A program made the translations under genes and the position numbers. Source: Clostridium sp. HBUAS56010 (GTDB lineage Bacteria; Bacillota; Clostridia; Lachnospirales; Lachnospiraceae). Taken from it: a DNA stretch of 64,000 nucleotides. Below, one piece after another: positions 27,226 to 36,820 of the stretch (its first letter is position 1; each line of letters begins with the position of its first letter). Under the pieces are notes generated by a model. That model saw only the letters and a list, made by a program, of their open reading frames with translations. It did no database searches and was not told the DNA's origin. The stretch covers positions 244,190-308,189 of the forward strand of contig NZ_SULJ01000002.1 of the NCBI RefSeq assembly GCF_007115105.1. Reading direction: 5' to 3'.

Positions 27226-27765
27226 CTATTTTGCAAATGGCATATTGAATAATGTCAAAAGTTCACGGGATTCTTCATCTGTTTTAGCGGTAGTAACAAA
27301 AATAATGTCCATACCTCTTACCTTGTCAACTTTATCGTAGTCAATCTCAGGGAAAATAAGCTGTTCCTTGATACCAAGGGCATAATTTCCTCTGCCATCA
27401 AACGCATTAGCATTTACACCTCTAAAGTCACGAACGCGTGGAAGCGCAAGATTGATCAGACGGTCAGCAAATTCATACATTCTTTCGCCGCGTAATGTAA
27501 CTTTACAGCCGATTGGCATACCTTCTCTAAGCTTAAAGTTTGCAATTGATTTCTTAGCCTTTGTTAAAACTGCTTTCTGTCCGGAGATAATCTCTAAATC
27601 TCTAACTGCAGAGTCTAAAACTTTGGCATTATCCTTTGCTTCACCAATACCCATATTGATGACGATCTTATCTAACTTCGGTACTTCCATGATGTTTTTA
27701 TATTCAAACTTTTTCATCATAGCTTCTACGATCTCTGTCTTATACATCTCTTTTAATCTAGCCAA
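27226..27765 (-). CDS. rplE: 50S ribosomal protein L5 (uL5)
   Basis: The 179-residue protein matches L5: [51 protein letters not shown] and the closing [24 protein letters not shown]. It anchors 5S rRNA in the central protuberance and contacts P-site tRNA. It is 21 bases from rplX and 15 from rpsZ. Confidence 0.97.
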   Translation of the reverse strand: MARLKEMYKTEIVEAMMKKFEYKNIMEVPKLDKIVINMGIGEAKDNAKVLDSAVRDLEIISGQKAVLTKAKKSIANFKLREGMPIGCKVTLRGERMYEFADRLINLALPRVRDFRGVNANAFDGRGNYALGIKEQLIFPEIDYDKVDKVRGMDIIFVTTAKTDEESRELLTLFNMPFAK

Positions 27766-27786
27766 TTTTTATTCCTCCTCTCCGAA

Positions 27787-28092
27787 TTAGTCGATTACCT
27801 TACCGGTAGCTTTTGCAACACGAACTTTTTTGCCATCTTTTACGTCAAAGCCAACTCTTGTAGCTTTTCCGTCAACAACAAGCATTACATTGGAGATATC
27901 AAGTGCAGCTTCTTTCTGCACGATACCGCCCTGTGGATTGCCTGCACCTGGTTTCACGTGTTTTGTAATTAAGTTAATTCCTTCAACAGTCACTTTGTTC
28001 GTCTTTGTATCTACATGAAGAACTTTGCCCTGTTTATCTCTATCTTTTCCTGTAATAACCTTCACAAGGTCATTTCTTTTAATTTTATGCAC
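27787..28092 (-). CDS. rplX: 50S ribosomal protein L24 (uL24)
   Basis: The 101-residue KOW-domain protein starts with GTG at 28092 after GGAGGTG; no ATG is available in frame nearby. The motif [19 protein letters not shown] is the KOW core, followed by [24 protein letters not shown]24 initiates 50S assembly near the exit tunnel. It lies 14 bases after rplN. Confidence 0.96.
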   Translation of the reverse strand: MHKIKRNDLVKVITGKDRDKQGKVLHVDTKTNKVTVEGINLITKHVKPGAGNPQGGIVQKEAALDISNVMLVVDGKATRVGFDVKDGKKVRVAKATGKVID

Positions 28093-28106
28093 AGTCCGAC
28101 ACCTCC

Positions 28107-28475
28107 CTATAATACTTCCGGAGCTAAGGAAACAATCTTCATGAAGTGTTTCTCTCTTAACTCTCTGGCAACCGGCCCAAAGATACGAGTTCCTTTTGGA
28201 GTTCTGTCATCTTTGATAATTACGGCAGCATTCTCATCGAACTTGATATAAGAACCATCTTTACGGCGAGCGCCCTTTACAGTACGCACAACAACGGCTT
28301 TTACAACGTCGCCTTTCTTAACAACACCACCAGGTGTTGCATCTTTAACAGTAGCAACGATAACATCACCAATACTAGCATATCTTCTTGTAGATCCACC
28401 CATAACACGGATGCAAAGTAACTCTTTTGCACCAGTATTGTCGGCAACCCTTAATCTGGTTTCCTGCTGAATCAT
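28107..28475 (-). CDS. rplN: 50S ribosomal protein L14 (uL14)
   Basis: The 122-residue protein is highly conserved: [58 protein letters not shown] and the end [12 protein letters not shown]. It forms an intersubunit bridge and is the docking site of the silencing factor RsfS. Spacing is 26 bases after rpsQ. Confidence 0.98.
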   Translation of the reverse strand: MIQQETRLRVADNTGAKELLCIRVMGGSTRRYASIGDVIVATVKDATPGGVVKKGDVVKAVVVRTVKGARRKDGSYIKFDENAAVIIKDDRTPKGTRIFGPVARELREKHFMKIVSLAPEVL

Positions 28476-28501
28476 GCCTATTACTCCTTCCTGAAAATTA
28501 T

Positions 28502-28756
28502 TTATTTCGCTCTTTCGATAACTTCAACAAGTCTCCATCTTTTGTCTTTGGACAACGGTCTTGTTTCCATAACTTTTACTGTATCGCCAGTGTTACAATC
28601 ATTCTTCTCATCATGAGCTTTTAATTTATACGTTCTTTTTACGATCTTGCCGTATAAAGGATGTTCTACATGGTCTTCGATAGCCACAACGATGGTCTTA
28701 TCCATCTTGTCACTTACCACCTTACCAGTACGGGTTTTTCTAAGATTTCTTTCCAC
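28502..28756 (-). CDS. rpsQ: 30S ribosomal protein S17 (uS17)
   Basis: The 84-residue OB-fold protein starts with GTG after AAAGGAGAATACCTAAC. It has [41 protein letters not shown] and [31 protein letters not shown]. It binds the 5' domain of 16S rRNA. The 96-base spacer before it, after rpmC, is unusually long for this pair and contains a hairpin that recurs upstream of rpsJ. Confidence 0.97.
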   Translation of the reverse strand: MERNLRKTRTGKVVSDKMDKTIVVAIEDHVEHPLYGKIVKRTYKLKAHDEKNDCNTGDTVKVMETRPLSKDKRWRLVEVIERAK

Positions 28757-28812
28757 GTTAGGTATTCTCCTTTCGAGTTTATGGCCTCACCGGCCTTATC
28801 TATCCATAAGTT

Positions 28813-28835
28813 TACACGCACTCGTGTGTGTCATG
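28813..28835 (-). repeat. Hairpin element, copy 1 (rpmC-rpsQ spacer)
   Basis: On the plus strand TACACGCACTCGTGTGTGTC has the stem ACACG/CGTGT with a four-base loop. It matches 34080-34100 upstream of rpsJ at 18 of 20 positions; the two differences fall in the loop, so the stem is conserved. Confidence 0.6.
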
Positions 28836-28852
28836 CTTTTAGAAACTACAAC

Positions 28853-29065
28853 TTAAGCTAATTTAGCCTTCTCAGTTATAACAGTCTGAATTCTGGCAAT
28901 GTTCTTGCGAACGTCTTTGATTCTGCTTGTGTTGTCAAGCTGATTCGTCGCATTCTGGAATCTTAAGTTGAAAAGTTCTTTCTTTGCAGCTACTAATTCT
29001 GTATTCAGTTCAGCAACTGTTTTTCCCTTTAATTCTTCAACATACTTATTAGTTTTCACTGTCAT
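28853..29065 (-). CDS. rpmC: 50S ribosomal protein L29 (uL29)
   Basis: The 70-residue helical protein reads [56 protein letters not shown], a textbook L29. It sits beside L23 at the tunnel exit. Its ATG overlaps the rplP stop in an ATGA arrangement, so translation is coupled. Confidence 0.97.
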   Translation of the reverse strand: MTVKTNKYVEELKGKTVAELNTELVAAKKELFNLRFQNATNQLDNTSRIKDVRKNIARIQTVITEKAKLA

Positions 29066-29487
29066 TCACCGCCTTCTAAATCTGCTTTAGCAGCAATCTT
29101 ACATCTGCATGGTAACTTGTGCATAGCAAGACGTAATGCTTCACGCGCTGTTTCTTCAGGTACTCCAGCGATTTCGAATAATACACGGCCTGGTTTTACT
29201 ACTGCTACCCAGTATTCCAGAGCGCCCTTACCGGAACCCATACGGGTCTCTGCTGGCTTTGCTGTTACAGGTTTATCCGGGAAGATCTTAATCCAGACTT
29301 TACCACCACGCTTAATGTAACGGGTCATAGCTACACGGGCTGCTTCGATCTGATTGGATCTGATCCAACATGGCTCTAAAGAGACTAAACCGAACTCACC
29401 GTTGCTGATCTTATTGCCTCTTAACGCTTTACCAGCCATGTTTCCACGGAACTGCTTACGACGCTTAACTCTTTTAGGCATTAACAT
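29062..29487 (-). CDS. rplP: 50S ribosomal protein L16 (uL16)
   Basis: The 141-residue protein has [74 protein letters not shown] and the rest of the L16 core. I keep the first ATG at 29487, eight bases after GGGAGA, which overlaps the rpsC stop by one base (TAATG). L16 shapes the A-site region of the peptidyl transferase centre. Confidence 0.97.
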   Translation of the reverse strand: MLMPKRVKRRKQFRGNMAGKALRGNKISNGEFGLVSLEPCWIRSNQIEAARVAMTRYIKRGGKVWIKIFPDKPVTAKPAETRMGSGKGALEYWVAVVKPGRVLFEIAGVPEETAREALRLAMHKLPCRCKIAAKADLEGGE

Positions 29488-30143
29488 TATTTATCTCTCC
29501 CTTCCTTATTTCCTTTAGTTGGAAGTACTTCGCCATTATAGATCCACACCTTAACACCGATCTTACCGAATGTTGTATTTGCTTCAGCAAAACCATAGTT
29601 AATGTCTGCTCTTAATGTCTGTAACGGAATGGTTCCTTCGCTGTAGAATTCAGTACGAGCCATATCTGCACCGCCAAGACGACCTGCGACTGCAGCTTTA
29701 ATTCCCTTAATTCCAGCTTTCATGGAACGACCCATGGTAGACTTCATAGCACGACGGAAAGATACACGGTTCTCTAACTGCTGTGCAATTGATTCAGCAA
29801 CTAACTGAGCATCTTTGTCTGGTCTTTTCACTTCTTTAATGTCAACAAATAATTTCTTATCTGTAAGCTTCTGAACCTCAACCTTTAATCTCTCGATCTC
29901 AGAGCCGCCTTTACCAATTACGACACCTGGCTTTGCTGTGTGAATGATAACTTTCACGCGATCGGATGCTCTTTCAATTTCAATATTAGAAATGCCGGCA
30001 CTGTATAATCTCTTCTTCAGAAATTTTCTGATCGCATAATCTTCTACTAAGTTGTCTGCGAAATCAGCTTCAGCATACCATTTTGAGTCCCAGTCTTTAA
30101 TAACACCGACTCTTAAGCCGTGTGGATTAACTTTCTGTCCCAT
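29487..30143 (-). CDS. rpsC: 30S ribosomal protein S3 (uS3)
   Basis: The 218-residue protein starts [22 protein letters not shown]. It contains a KH domain ([21 protein letters not shown]) and the C-terminal [42 protein letters not shown]3 helps form the mRNA entry channel. It lies 11 bases after rplV and abuts rplP. Confidence 0.98.
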   Translation of the reverse strand: MGQKVNPHGLRVGVIKDWDSKWYAEADFADNLVEDYAIRKFLKKRLYSAGISNIEIERASDRVKVIIHTAKPGVVIGKGGSEIERLKVEVQKLTDKKLFVDIKEVKRPDKDAQLVAESIAQQLENRVSFRRAMKSTMGRSMKAGIKGIKAAVAGRLGGADMARTEFYSEGTIPLQTLRADINYGFAEANTTFGKIGVKVWIYNGEVLPTKGNKEGRDK

Positions 30144-30154
30144 TCTTTGCCTCC

Positions 30155-30541
30155 TTATCTTTCATTAAGCACAACCGTAATATGGCTCATTCTCTTTTCG
30201 ATTCTATAAGCGCGGCCCTGTGCTCTCGGTTTTACTCTCTTCATTGTCGGTCCCTTGTTTGCAAAGCATTCCTCTACGTAAAGTTTTGCAGGGTCCATAC
30301 CGTTGTTATTCTCAGCGTTTGCAATTGCTGATTTTAATAACTTCTCTATTAAAGAAGAAGCATATCTGGGATTGTAAAGTACAATACCAAGTGCTGTCTG
30401 TACGTCTTTGCCTCTGATGGCATCTAATACGAAACATGCTTTCTGAACAGAAACCCTAGCATAGGATAACTTTGCTGATGGTCTGGTGTCCTTTTGAGCA
30501 TTTCTTTCTCTCTTAATCTGGCTTCTATGTCCTTTAGCCAT
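30155..30541 (-). CDS. rplV: 50S ribosomal protein L22 (uL22)
   Basis: I use the ATG at 30541, preceded by AAAGGAGG; the frame extends six codons further without a site. The 128-residue protein contains [32 protein letters not shown]-like core sequence and the tunnel-lining hairpin with [24 protein letters not shown]. Macrolide-resistance changes occur in this hairpin in other species; nothing abnormal is evident here. Confidence 0.96.
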   Translation of the reverse strand: MAKGHRSQIKRERNAQKDTRPSAKLSYARVSVQKACFVLDAIRGKDVQTALGIVLYNPRYASSLIEKLLKSAIANAENNNGMDPAKLYVEECFANKGPTMKRVKPRAQGRAYRIEKRMSHITVVLNER

Positions 30542-30613
30542 GGTGAATCCTCCTTTCAACTATAACGCCCTTTGGGAATCCTTACGATCGCCCGGCGGGA
30601 GTTTGTTTGGTTC

Positions 30614-30895
30614 TTACTTACGGCCTGACTTTTTCTCGTCTTTGCCATGTCCTCTGTAAGTTCTTGTAGCAACGAATTCACCCAGTTTATGTCCAACCAT
30701 ATCTTCTGAAACATATACCGGAACGTGTTTTCTGCCATCATGAACTGCAATTGTATGTCCAACCATCTGTGGGAAGATCGTAGAACGGCGAGACCAGGTT
30801 TTAATTACCTGCTTCTGTCCTGCTGCGTTCATAGCATCTACTTTTTTGAGTAAATGAGCATCTGCAAATGGTCCTTTTTTTAGTGAGCGAGCCAT
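30614..30895 (-). CDS. rpsS: 30S ribosomal protein S19 (uS19)
   Basis: The 93-residue protein is typical S19: [80 protein letters not shown]. It forms part of the 30S head with S13. It lies 19 bases after rplB and 72 before rplV. Confidence 0.98.
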   Translation of the reverse strand: MARSLKKGPFADAHLLKKVDAMNAAGQKQVIKTWSRRSTIFPQMVGHTIAVHDGRKHVPVYVSEDMVGHKLGEFVATRTYRGHGKDEKKSGRK

Positions 30896-30914
30896 AGATT
30901 CTAACCTCCTTTAA

Positions 30915-31763
30915 TTATTTAACGGTTTTTCCATCTCTACTTCTAACGATTAACTTGTTAGACTGCTTGTTTTTCTTTCTGGTCTTTAAGCCAAGTGCTG
31001 GTTTGCCCCATGGTGTACTTGGACCTGGACGGCCAATACCAGTCTTGCCTTCACCACCGCCGTGAGGATGGTCATTCGGGTTCATAACAGAACCACGTAC
31101 CGTAGGACGGAATCCCATATGACGTTTTCTACCAGCTTTACCGATGTTGATCAGGTTGTGATCGCCATTGCCAACAACACCAATAGTTGCTCTGCAGTTG
31201 ATCGGAACCATTCTCATCTCGCCAGAAGGAAGACGAAGAGTTGCATACTTGCCCTCTTTTGCCATTAACTGTGCGCCATTACCTGCAGAACGAACTAACT
31301 GTCCGCCTTTTCCAGGGTAAAGTTCAATATTATGAACCTGTGCACCAACTGGAATGTTGCCTAATGGTAAGCAGTTACCAACTTTAGCTTCAGCAGACGC
31401 ACCGCTCATAACCTTCATTCCGTTTGTTAAACCAGCAGGAGCAAGGATATATGCTTTTGTACCATCTGTATAGCTGATTAAAGCGATGTTAGCAGTTCTG
31501 TTTGGATCGTATTCAACACCAACAACAGTTCCTACAATTCCATCTTTGCTGTTTCTCTTAAAGTCAATAATTCTATATTTACGTTTAACGCCGCCTCCGC
31601 GATGTCTCACTGTGATTTTACCCTGATTGTTACGGCCAGCTGTTTTCTTGATTGTCTTGCTGATCAAAGATTTTTCAGGAGTTGATTTTGTGATCTCGCT
31701 GAAATCAGAACCGGTCATATGTCTTCTGGAAGGGGTATATGGGTTATACTTTTTGATTCCCAT
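30915..31763 (-). CDS. rplB: 50S ribosomal protein L2 (uL2)
   Basis: The start is the ATG at 31763 after AAAGGAGAAATAATC. The 282-residue protein has [46 protein letters not shown] and the signature [20 protein letters not shown] that contains the conserved His near the peptidyl transferase centre. The 181-base spacer to rplW upstream has no element I can name. Confidence 0.98.
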   Translation of the reverse strand: MGIKKYNPYTPSRRHMTGSDFSEITKSTPEKSLISKTIKKTAGRNNQGKITVRHRGGGVKRKYRIIDFKRNSKDGIVGTVVGVEYDPNRTANIALISYTDGTKAYILAPAGLTNGMKVMSGASAEAKVGNCLPLGNIPVGAQVHNIELYPGKGGQLVRSAGNGAQLMAKEGKYATLRLPSGEMRMVPINCRATIGVVGNGDHNLINIGKAGRKRHMGFRPTVRGSVMNPNDHPHGGGEGKTGIGRPGPSTPWGKPALGLKTRKKNKQSNKLIVRSRDGKTVK

Positions 31764-31944
31764 GATTATTTCTCCTTTCAACGCCGCCTGGCGTATCTTG
31801 TTTATCGTGATATAATGTTCATCACATAGACGAACTGTTTCTATCGTCCCATCATTTTATGGTCCCGATGATACCCTTGCACAATCTGGAGTATCTGTCT
31901 CATCCCTTTAAATGGATCAAACTCCGGAACCAGATGTTCTGATC

Positions 31945-32244
31945 TTACAGTCCTTCGAAGATTTCGATATCTTTGCTGTCAGCAGTTAACTGAACAATCG
32001 CTTTCTTCGTCTTAGAAGTCTTACCGAAAGTTGTACCTCTTCTTTTGGTCTTTCCTTCTAAATTCATGGTGTTCACAGTAGCAACCTTAGCACCTGGGAA
32101 CATCTTTTCAACAGCTTCTTTAATCATAGTCTTGTTAGCATCTGTGTGTACAATGAATGTATACTTCTTGGAAGCCATTGCATTCATGCTCTTCTCAGTT
32201 ACTACAGGCCTCTGGATTACGTCGTAATATTTAATATCTGCCAT
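31945..32244 (-). CDS. rplW: 50S ribosomal protein L23 (uL23)
   Basis: The 99-residue protein has [58 protein letters not shown], typical of L23. It is the docking site at the tunnel exit for trigger factor and SRP. Its ATG overlaps the rplD stop by one base (TAATG), giving coupled translation. Confidence 0.97.
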   Translation of the reverse strand: MADIKYYDVIQRPVVTEKSMNAMASKKYTFIVHTDANKTMIKEAVEKMFPGAKVATVNTMNLEGKTKRRGTTFGKTSKTKKAIVQLTADSKDIEIFEGL

Positions 32245-32864
32245 TATGCGTACACCTCCTCGATTGCTGCAACAGCAGTCTTGGTAGCAACAACTGTGTT
32301 GTACTTTAAGATATCGTATACATTGATTGTATTAACAAATGCAGTCTTAACAGCAGCAATGTTTCTTGCGCTCAGTACTGCGTTTGTGCTGTCGTCTCCA
32401 ACAACAACCAAAGCCTTGGATACCTTTAAGTTATTTAATACAGTCTGGAATTTCTTTGTCTTAATCTCGTCAAACTTTAAATCATCAACAACGATGAACT
32501 TATTCTCGTTCACTCTGCTGGTTAAAGCGGATTTAAGAGCAAGTCTTCTTTCCTTCTTGTTCAGTCTGATTGTATAATCTCTTGGTGTTGGTGCGAATAC
32601 TACTCCGCCGCCTGTCCACTGTGGAGATCTTGTTGAACCCTGTCTGGCATGACCGGTTCCTTTCTGTTTCCATGGTTTTCTTCCGCCGCCGGATACTTCA
32701 GAACGTGTTTTTGCTTTCTGTGTGCCCTGGCGTTTATTTGCAAGCTGGCTTACGACTGCCATGTGTACAAGATGCTCATTAACTTCCACACCGAACACTG
32801 CATCGTTTAACTCTAATGTACCAACTTCTTTACCTTCGATATTGTAAACAGATACGTTTGCCAT
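32244..32864 (-). CDS. rplD: 50S ribosomal protein L4 (uL4)
   Basis: The 206-residue protein contains the tunnel loop [63 protein letters not shown] and the C-terminal globular part. In E. coli L4 represses the S10 operon through its leader; an equivalent here is unproven. It lies 29 bases after rplC. Confidence 0.97.
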   Translation of the reverse strand: MANVSVYNIEGKEVGTLELNDAVFGVEVNEHLVHMAVVSQLANKRQGTQKAKTRSEVSGGGRKPWKQKGTGHARQGSTRSPQWTGGGVVFAPTPRDYTIRLNKKERRLALKSALTSRVNENKFIVVDDLKFDEIKTKKFQTVLNNLKVSKALVVVGDDSTNAVLSARNIAAVKTAFVNTINVYDILKYNTVVATKTAVAAIEEVYA

Positions 32865-32893
32865 CTGTATGATCCTCCTTTCTTATAAAAGCA

Positions 32894-33529
32894 TTAGTTC
32901 GCTGCTTTTACTGTTTCCTTAACTGTTATTAAAGACTTCTTAGGTCCTGGTACAGCACCCTTAACTAAAATCAGGTTGCTTTCTGCATCAACTCGAACGA
33001 TCTCAAGATTCTGGATAGTCACTTTCTTGTTACCCATCTGTCCTGGCATCTTCTTGCCCTTAAATACCTTGCTTGGGTCAGAAGCAGAACCGTTGGAACC
33101 TGCATGACGGTGGAATTTGGAACCGTGAGCCATAGGTCCTCTGGACTGACCATGTCTTTTAATAGCACCCTGGAAACCTTTACCTTTGGAGATTGCGGTT
33201 ACGTCGATCTTATCGCCTGCTGCGAAGATCTCAGCTTTGATTTCATCTTTTACAGAATACTCTGCAGCATTCTCAAATTTGAATTCTCTTACATATCTTT
33301 TATAAGATACACCAGCCTTATCAAAATGCCCTTTTACCGGCTTGCTGACAAGTTTCCCTCTCTTATCAACGAAACCTACCTGTACTGCACTGTAACCATC
33401 GTTTTCAACGGTCTTGATCTGTGTTACGGAACAAGGACCAGCCTGAAGAACGGTTACTGGAGTTAATACTCCATTCTCATTGAAGATCTGTGTCATTCCG
33501 ACTTTAGTCGCTAAAATAGCCTTCTTCAT
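32894..33529 (-). CDS. rplC: 50S ribosomal protein L3 (uL3)
   Basis: The 211-residue protein begins [20 protein letters not shown] and contains [35 protein letters not shown], the loop reaching the peptidyl transferase centre, and [23 protein letters not shown]. It is an early-assembly protein. The 179-base spacer between rpsJ and rplC contains a small TCTGCC-TGG-CAGA-type hairpin near 33620, but no promoter that I can support. Confidence 0.98.
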   Translation of the reverse strand: MKKAILATKVGMTQIFNENGVLTPVTVLQAGPCSVTQIKTVENDGYSAVQVGFVDKRGKLVSKPVKGHFDKAGVSYKRYVREFKFENAAEYSVKDEIKAEIFAAGDKIDVTAISKGKGFQGAIKRHGQSRGPMAHGSKFHRHAGSNGSASDPSKVFKGKKMPGQMGNKKVTIQNLEIVRVDAESNLILVKGAVPGPKKSLITVKETVKAAN

Positions 33530-33708
33530 GTTTTTACCTCCTGTTTGTTTATTCTACAGCGGATTGCCTGAGCAATCATCCTAGAACAGCCCAATATATG
33601 TGGAACACTATGACTCTGCCAGGCAGAGATGTTGATTCCTTACAGGAAAAAGTGTTACTTCTATATTAAAACCCTTCAGGATATTACCTAAAATGTTTTT
33701 GATGAAGA

Positions 33709-34026
33709 TTATTTGTTCTTCATCTTGATATCAATGTATACACCTGCTGGCATTTCCAATCTGGATAATGCATCAACTGTCTTTTGACTTGGTGTAATGA
33801 TATCAATGAGTCTCTTGTGAGTTCTCTGCTCGAACTGCTCTCTGGAATCTTTGTATTTGTGAACCGCTCTTAAAATTGTTACCACTTCCTTCTTGGTTGG
33901 TAACGGTACCGGTCCGCTCACTTTAGATCCTGTCTTTTTTACAGTGTCGATGATCTTGACTGCTGACTGATCGATTAACTGATGATCATACGCTTTTAAT
34001 GTGATTCTCATTACTTGACTTGCCAT
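33709..34026 (-). CDS. rpsJ: 30S ribosomal protein S10 (uS10)
   Basis: I use the ATG at 34026 with AAAGGAGG eleven bases upstream, giving 105 residues; the longer open frame is leader. The sequence [71 protein letters not shown] is standard S10 (also NusE, a transcription antitermination partner of NusB). It is first in the S10-spc operon and has its own promoter and a long leader. It is not adjacent to tuf, as it would be in most relatives. Confidence 0.98.
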   Translation of the reverse strand: MASQVMRITLKAYDHQLIDQSAVKIIDTVKKTGSKVSGPVPLPTKKEVVTILRAVHKYKDSREQFEQRTHKRLIDIITPSQKTVDALSRLEMPAGVYIDIKMKNK

Positions 34027-34079
34027 AAAAAAAGTCGCCTCCTTTTCGCACTTAGTAGAAGTACGACAAGCGGTGACTG

Positions 34080-34100
34080 TACACGCTCCCGTGTGTGTCC
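34080..34100 (-). repeat. Hairpin element, copy 2 (rpsJ leader)
   Basis: TACACGCTCCCGTGTGTGTC on the plus strand: same ACACG/CGTGT stem as at 28813-28835, with a different loop. It lies about 55-75 bases before the rpsJ start, in the leader RNA. Confidence 0.6.
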
Positions 34101-34256
34101 AAACAGACCTCACACAGAATTTCCATTCCATAGAACAGAATCTTAAATTGTACAGTGACTTGTCGCCAGTTTCCTAACTTGACATTCGCTCCACGGAAAA
34201 CCTGCTTTTATAAGCAGCAACCTCACGTTTCACAGCTATCATGCCACAGCCTTAAC

Positions 34257-34285
34257 ATAATAGCACACTTTTTTTTACAATGCAA
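34257..34285 (-). promoter_or_regulatory. Promoter of the S10-spc operon (rpsJ)
   Basis: TTGCAT at 34280-34285, 17-base spacer, TATTAT at 34257-34262 on the minus strand, with an A run and TGCTTG just upstream. Transcription would begin about 225 bases before rpsJ, leaving a leader with at least two hairpins. Confidence 0.8.
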
Positions 34286-34296
34286 GCATTTTTTTG

Positions 34297-34341
34297 AAAA
34301 AAAAGGCGTAAAATCTGATTTTCTCAGGTTTTACGCCTTTT
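34297..34341 (-). terminator. Strong terminator after the third choline-binding protein gene
   Basis: AAAAGGCGTAAAA and TTTTACGCCTTTT pair perfectly and are followed on the minus strand by a run of T. It insulates the rpsJ promoter from the upstream gene. Confidence 0.9.
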
Positions 34342-34352
34342 GGACTTTTTTC

Positions 34353-35714
34353 TTATTTCCAGGTTGGTTCTGTAGGAGTCCTGCCTTCATTTCCAGAAGG
34401 TTTTTCTTCATCTACCTTTAATAAATTACCATTGCTTCCGGTTTTATATTTTACGCCCTCCGCACTTTTGACGCTTGTATTCTTAGCTACTCTTCCAGAG
34501 GCATTAACCACATAAGTGGTTGTAGTACTTCCGGTGGGAATCGCAATCGGTTCATATCTGTTTCCACTCTCAGCCTGCTGGAGTTTCCCCATATAATAGA
34601 GGTAACCATCTTTTACGCCTGTATATCCCCGTCCGCTGTCGCTGAAATAATAAGTAGCGTCACTTCCATCCCCTTCTACTACTTTAATTCTGCCTTTCTG
34701 CATGGTACTTGTCTTCTTATCTCCGAAATAAAATGCGGTATAATCAGAGGTACCGCCAATGGAAACCTTCTGCAGACCATACACTGGATTACCAAGATCA
34801 TTAAACAGATAGGTCTTACCATTGATCTTAATCAAATTCTGGGTGGTTGCTTTTCCTTCTTTGGGACCAGTCTTTGGAACTCCGGCAGTAGAAAAATAAA
34901 ACCATTCCACACTCTCCTCATATCCGGCTATATCCTCTGGTGGTTCCACCGAATACCAGCCCACTCTCATCTTTCCGCCGGCATCATAGTACTTGTAATT
35001 CTGAATCTCATGTTCCGCATTATCCACGCCCACGTTCTTCCAGCCGGTTTGAAGCGCACCTTCTGAATTAAAACAATAGGCAACTCCGTTGATCTTATAG
35101 GTTCCATAGTCTCCAGAAAAGTTCTTTGGCACAAACTTCTTGCCGTTATCGCCAAAATAATACCAGGCCTTTCCATCATCATTGTCTCCAGGACTTATTC
35201 TGTTGGAATCATAGTTGCTGTCCGGCCCATAGATCTTCTGCCAGCCTGTTCTCATGGCACCGTCTGACCCGCTGCCGCAGTAATACATATCATCCAGAAC
35301 CCAGCCTGTCTGCATCTCTCCGTTGGAATCGAAATAATACCATTTATCGTTAATCTTGGACCAGTTATCCATAATGGCTTTTCCGCTGCTTCCAAAATAA
35401 TACCATCTATATTCAGTAGAGTTATTATCCTGGAACTTCATCCACTTGTCCGTTACTAAAATTCCATTGGCATCCACATAATAAATGTTCTCCACCCAGG
35501 TATTCACTGCCATCTCACCACTGCTGTTTAAGTAACGCCATAAGTTGTCCGCACCTTTTTTCCAGACATTCGTCATCTTATTCCCGCTTGAATCATTATA
35601 CATCCAGGTATTTCCAGATTGAGTCCAGCCCTCTGCCGCCCAGGCATTCACTGACACAGTACCTGCAGCCAGCACAGCAGCTACTGCCAGAACAATGAGA
35701 CCTTTTCTTTTCAT
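34353..35714 (-). CDS. Secreted protein made almost wholly of choline-binding-type repeats
   Basis: The 453-residue protein has a clear signal peptide (about residues 1-27, cleavage near AWA-AEG). About ten to twelve choline-binding-type repeats follow from residue 28 to about 350, many with the WYYFxxxGxM core (for example WYYFGSSGKA, WYYFDSNGEM). Several degenerate units contain inserts. The last 40 residues are polar and proline/threonine-rich. No enzyme domain is visible. Such proteins coat the wall by binding choline-like decorations or act as adhesins. It resembles the pair at 14.6-16.9 kb but lacks their N-terminal beta domains. It is monocistronic, with its own promoter and terminator. 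Confidence 0.85.
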   Translation of the reverse strand: MKRKGLIVLAVAAVLAAGTVSVNAWAAEGWTQSGNTWMYNDSSGNKMTNVWKKGADNLWRYLNSSGEMAVNTWVENIYYVDANGILVTDKWMKFQDNNSTEYRWYYFGSSGKAIMDNWSKINDKWYYFDSNGEMQTGWVLDDMYYCGSGSDGAMRTGWQKIYGPDSNYDSNRISPGDNDDGKAWYYFGDNGKKFVPKNFSGDYGTYKINGVAYCFNSEGALQTGWKNVGVDNAEHEIQNYKYYDAGGKMRVGWYSVEPPEDIAGYEESVEWFYFSTAGVPKTGPKEGKATTQNLIKINGKTYLFNDLGNPVYGLQKVSIGGTSDYTAFYFGDKKTSTMQKGRIKVVEGDGSDATYYFSDSGRGYTGVKDGYLYYMGKLQQAESGNRYEPIAIPTGSTTTTYVVNASGRVAKNTSVKSAEGVKYKTGSNGNLLKVDEEKPSGNEGRTPTEPTWK

Positions 35715-35753
35715 ATCGTCACTCCTTACAGGGATTTCCTTTTATTATTATTT

Positions 35754-35782
35754 ATTCTAACAATTAATGGAGGATAATTCAA
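35754..35782 (-). promoter_or_regulatory. Promoter of the choline-binding protein gene at 34.4-35.7 kb
   Basis: TTGAAT at 35777-35782 and TAGAAT at 35754-35759 on the minus strand, 17 bases apart. Confidence 0.55.
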
Positions 35783-35871
35783 CTGTTTTAATCTTTCAAT
35801 TCTATTACAAAATTATTTCTCTTCACTTCCTTTTCAAAAATGCTCCTGCAATGATAGACATTTTAGCATAC

Positions 35872-35900
35872 TTGACGCTCTTGACTGTTTCCAGTATAAT
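35872..35900 (+). promoter_or_regulatory. Promoter of the methyltransferase gene at 35951
   Basis: TTGACG at 35872-35877, 17-base spacer, TATAAT at 35895-35900 on the plus strand, 50 bases before the ATG. Confidence 0.75.
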
Positions 35901-35950
35901 CATAGAATCATAAAAACAAATGATTGATAAAAGAAAGGGCGGCGCCAATT

Positions 35951-36820
35951 ATGTGGATTGCAGATGGCTGGAAAGATTATGAAGTGATAGATTGTTCAGA
36001 GGGAGAAAAACTGGAACGCTGGGGAGACTATCTTCTTGTGCGCCCTGATCCGCAGGTAATCTGGTCCACCCCAAAGACAGAAAAAGGCTGGAAAAAGATG
36101 AACGGACATTATCACAGAAGTGCCAAAGGCGGCGGCGACTGGGAATTCTTTCATCTTCCTGAACAATGGACCATTGGTTATAAAGAACTGACATTTCAAT
36201 TAAAACCATTTAGTTTTAAACATACAGGCCTGTTCCCGGAGCAGGCAGCCAACTGGGACTGGTTCAGCGATAAGATTAAAAAAGCCGGACGACCTGTGAA
36301 AGTGCTTAACCTGTTTGCCTATACGGGAGGCGCTACTTTAGCCGCAGCAAAGGCTGGTGCCGCCGTCACCCATGTAGATGCTTCCAAAGGTATGGTTGGC
36401 TGGGCAAAAGAAAATGCCCGTTCTTCTGGTCTTGAAGATGCGCCTATCCGCTGGATCGTTGACGACTGTGTGAAATTTGTGGAAAGAGAAATACGAAGAG
36501 GCAGCCGTTACGATGCGGTTATCATGGATCCCCCTTCTTATGGAAGAGGTCCAAAAGGCGAGATCTGGAAGATTGAAGATGCCATTTACCCTCTTGTTAA
36601 ACTCTGCACTCAGATTCTCTCTGAACAACCGGTTTTCTTCCTTATTAACTCTTATACCACCGGGCTTGCTCCTTCTGTACTGTCTTACATGATTTCAACA
36701 GAGGTCAGAGACAAGTTCGGCGGCGAAGTAAAAGCAGAAGAAGTTGGACTGCCCGTTACAAAGACAGGGCTGATCCTGCCCTGCGGTGCATCTGGACGCT
36801 GGTCATCGACCTCCGTTTAA
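35951..36820 (+). CDS. Class I SAM-dependent methyltransferase, rRNA cytosine-methyltransferase-like
   Basis: The start is the ATG at 35951, after AAAGGGCGG; an earlier TTG in frame is less likely. The 289-residue protein has SAM motif I VLNLFAYTGGATLAAAKAGA (about residues 116-135), motif II VTHVDASKGMVGWAKENA and motif IV AVIMDPPSYGRGP. These resemble the catalytic domain of RlmI/RlmK-type 23S rRNA methyltransferases, although the PUA domain of RlmI is absent. The last 18 bases overlap the end of the convergent acyltransferase gene. It is the only plus-strand gene in this part, and its target RNA cannot be told from sequence. Confidence 0.85.
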   Translation: MWIADGWKDYEVIDCSEGEKLERWGDYLLVRPDPQVIWSTPKTEKGWKKMNGHYHRSAKGGGDWEFFHLPEQWTIGYKELTFQLKPFSFKHTGLFPEQAANWDWFSDKIKKAGRPVKVLNLFAYTGGATLAAAKAGAAVTHVDASKGMVGWAKENARSSGLEDAPIRWIVDDCVKFVEREIRRGSRYDAVIMDPPSYGRGPKGEIWKIEDAIYPLVKLCTQILSEQPVFFLINSYTTGLAPSVLSYMISTEVRDKFGGEVKAEEVGLPVTKTGLILPCGASGRWSSTSV

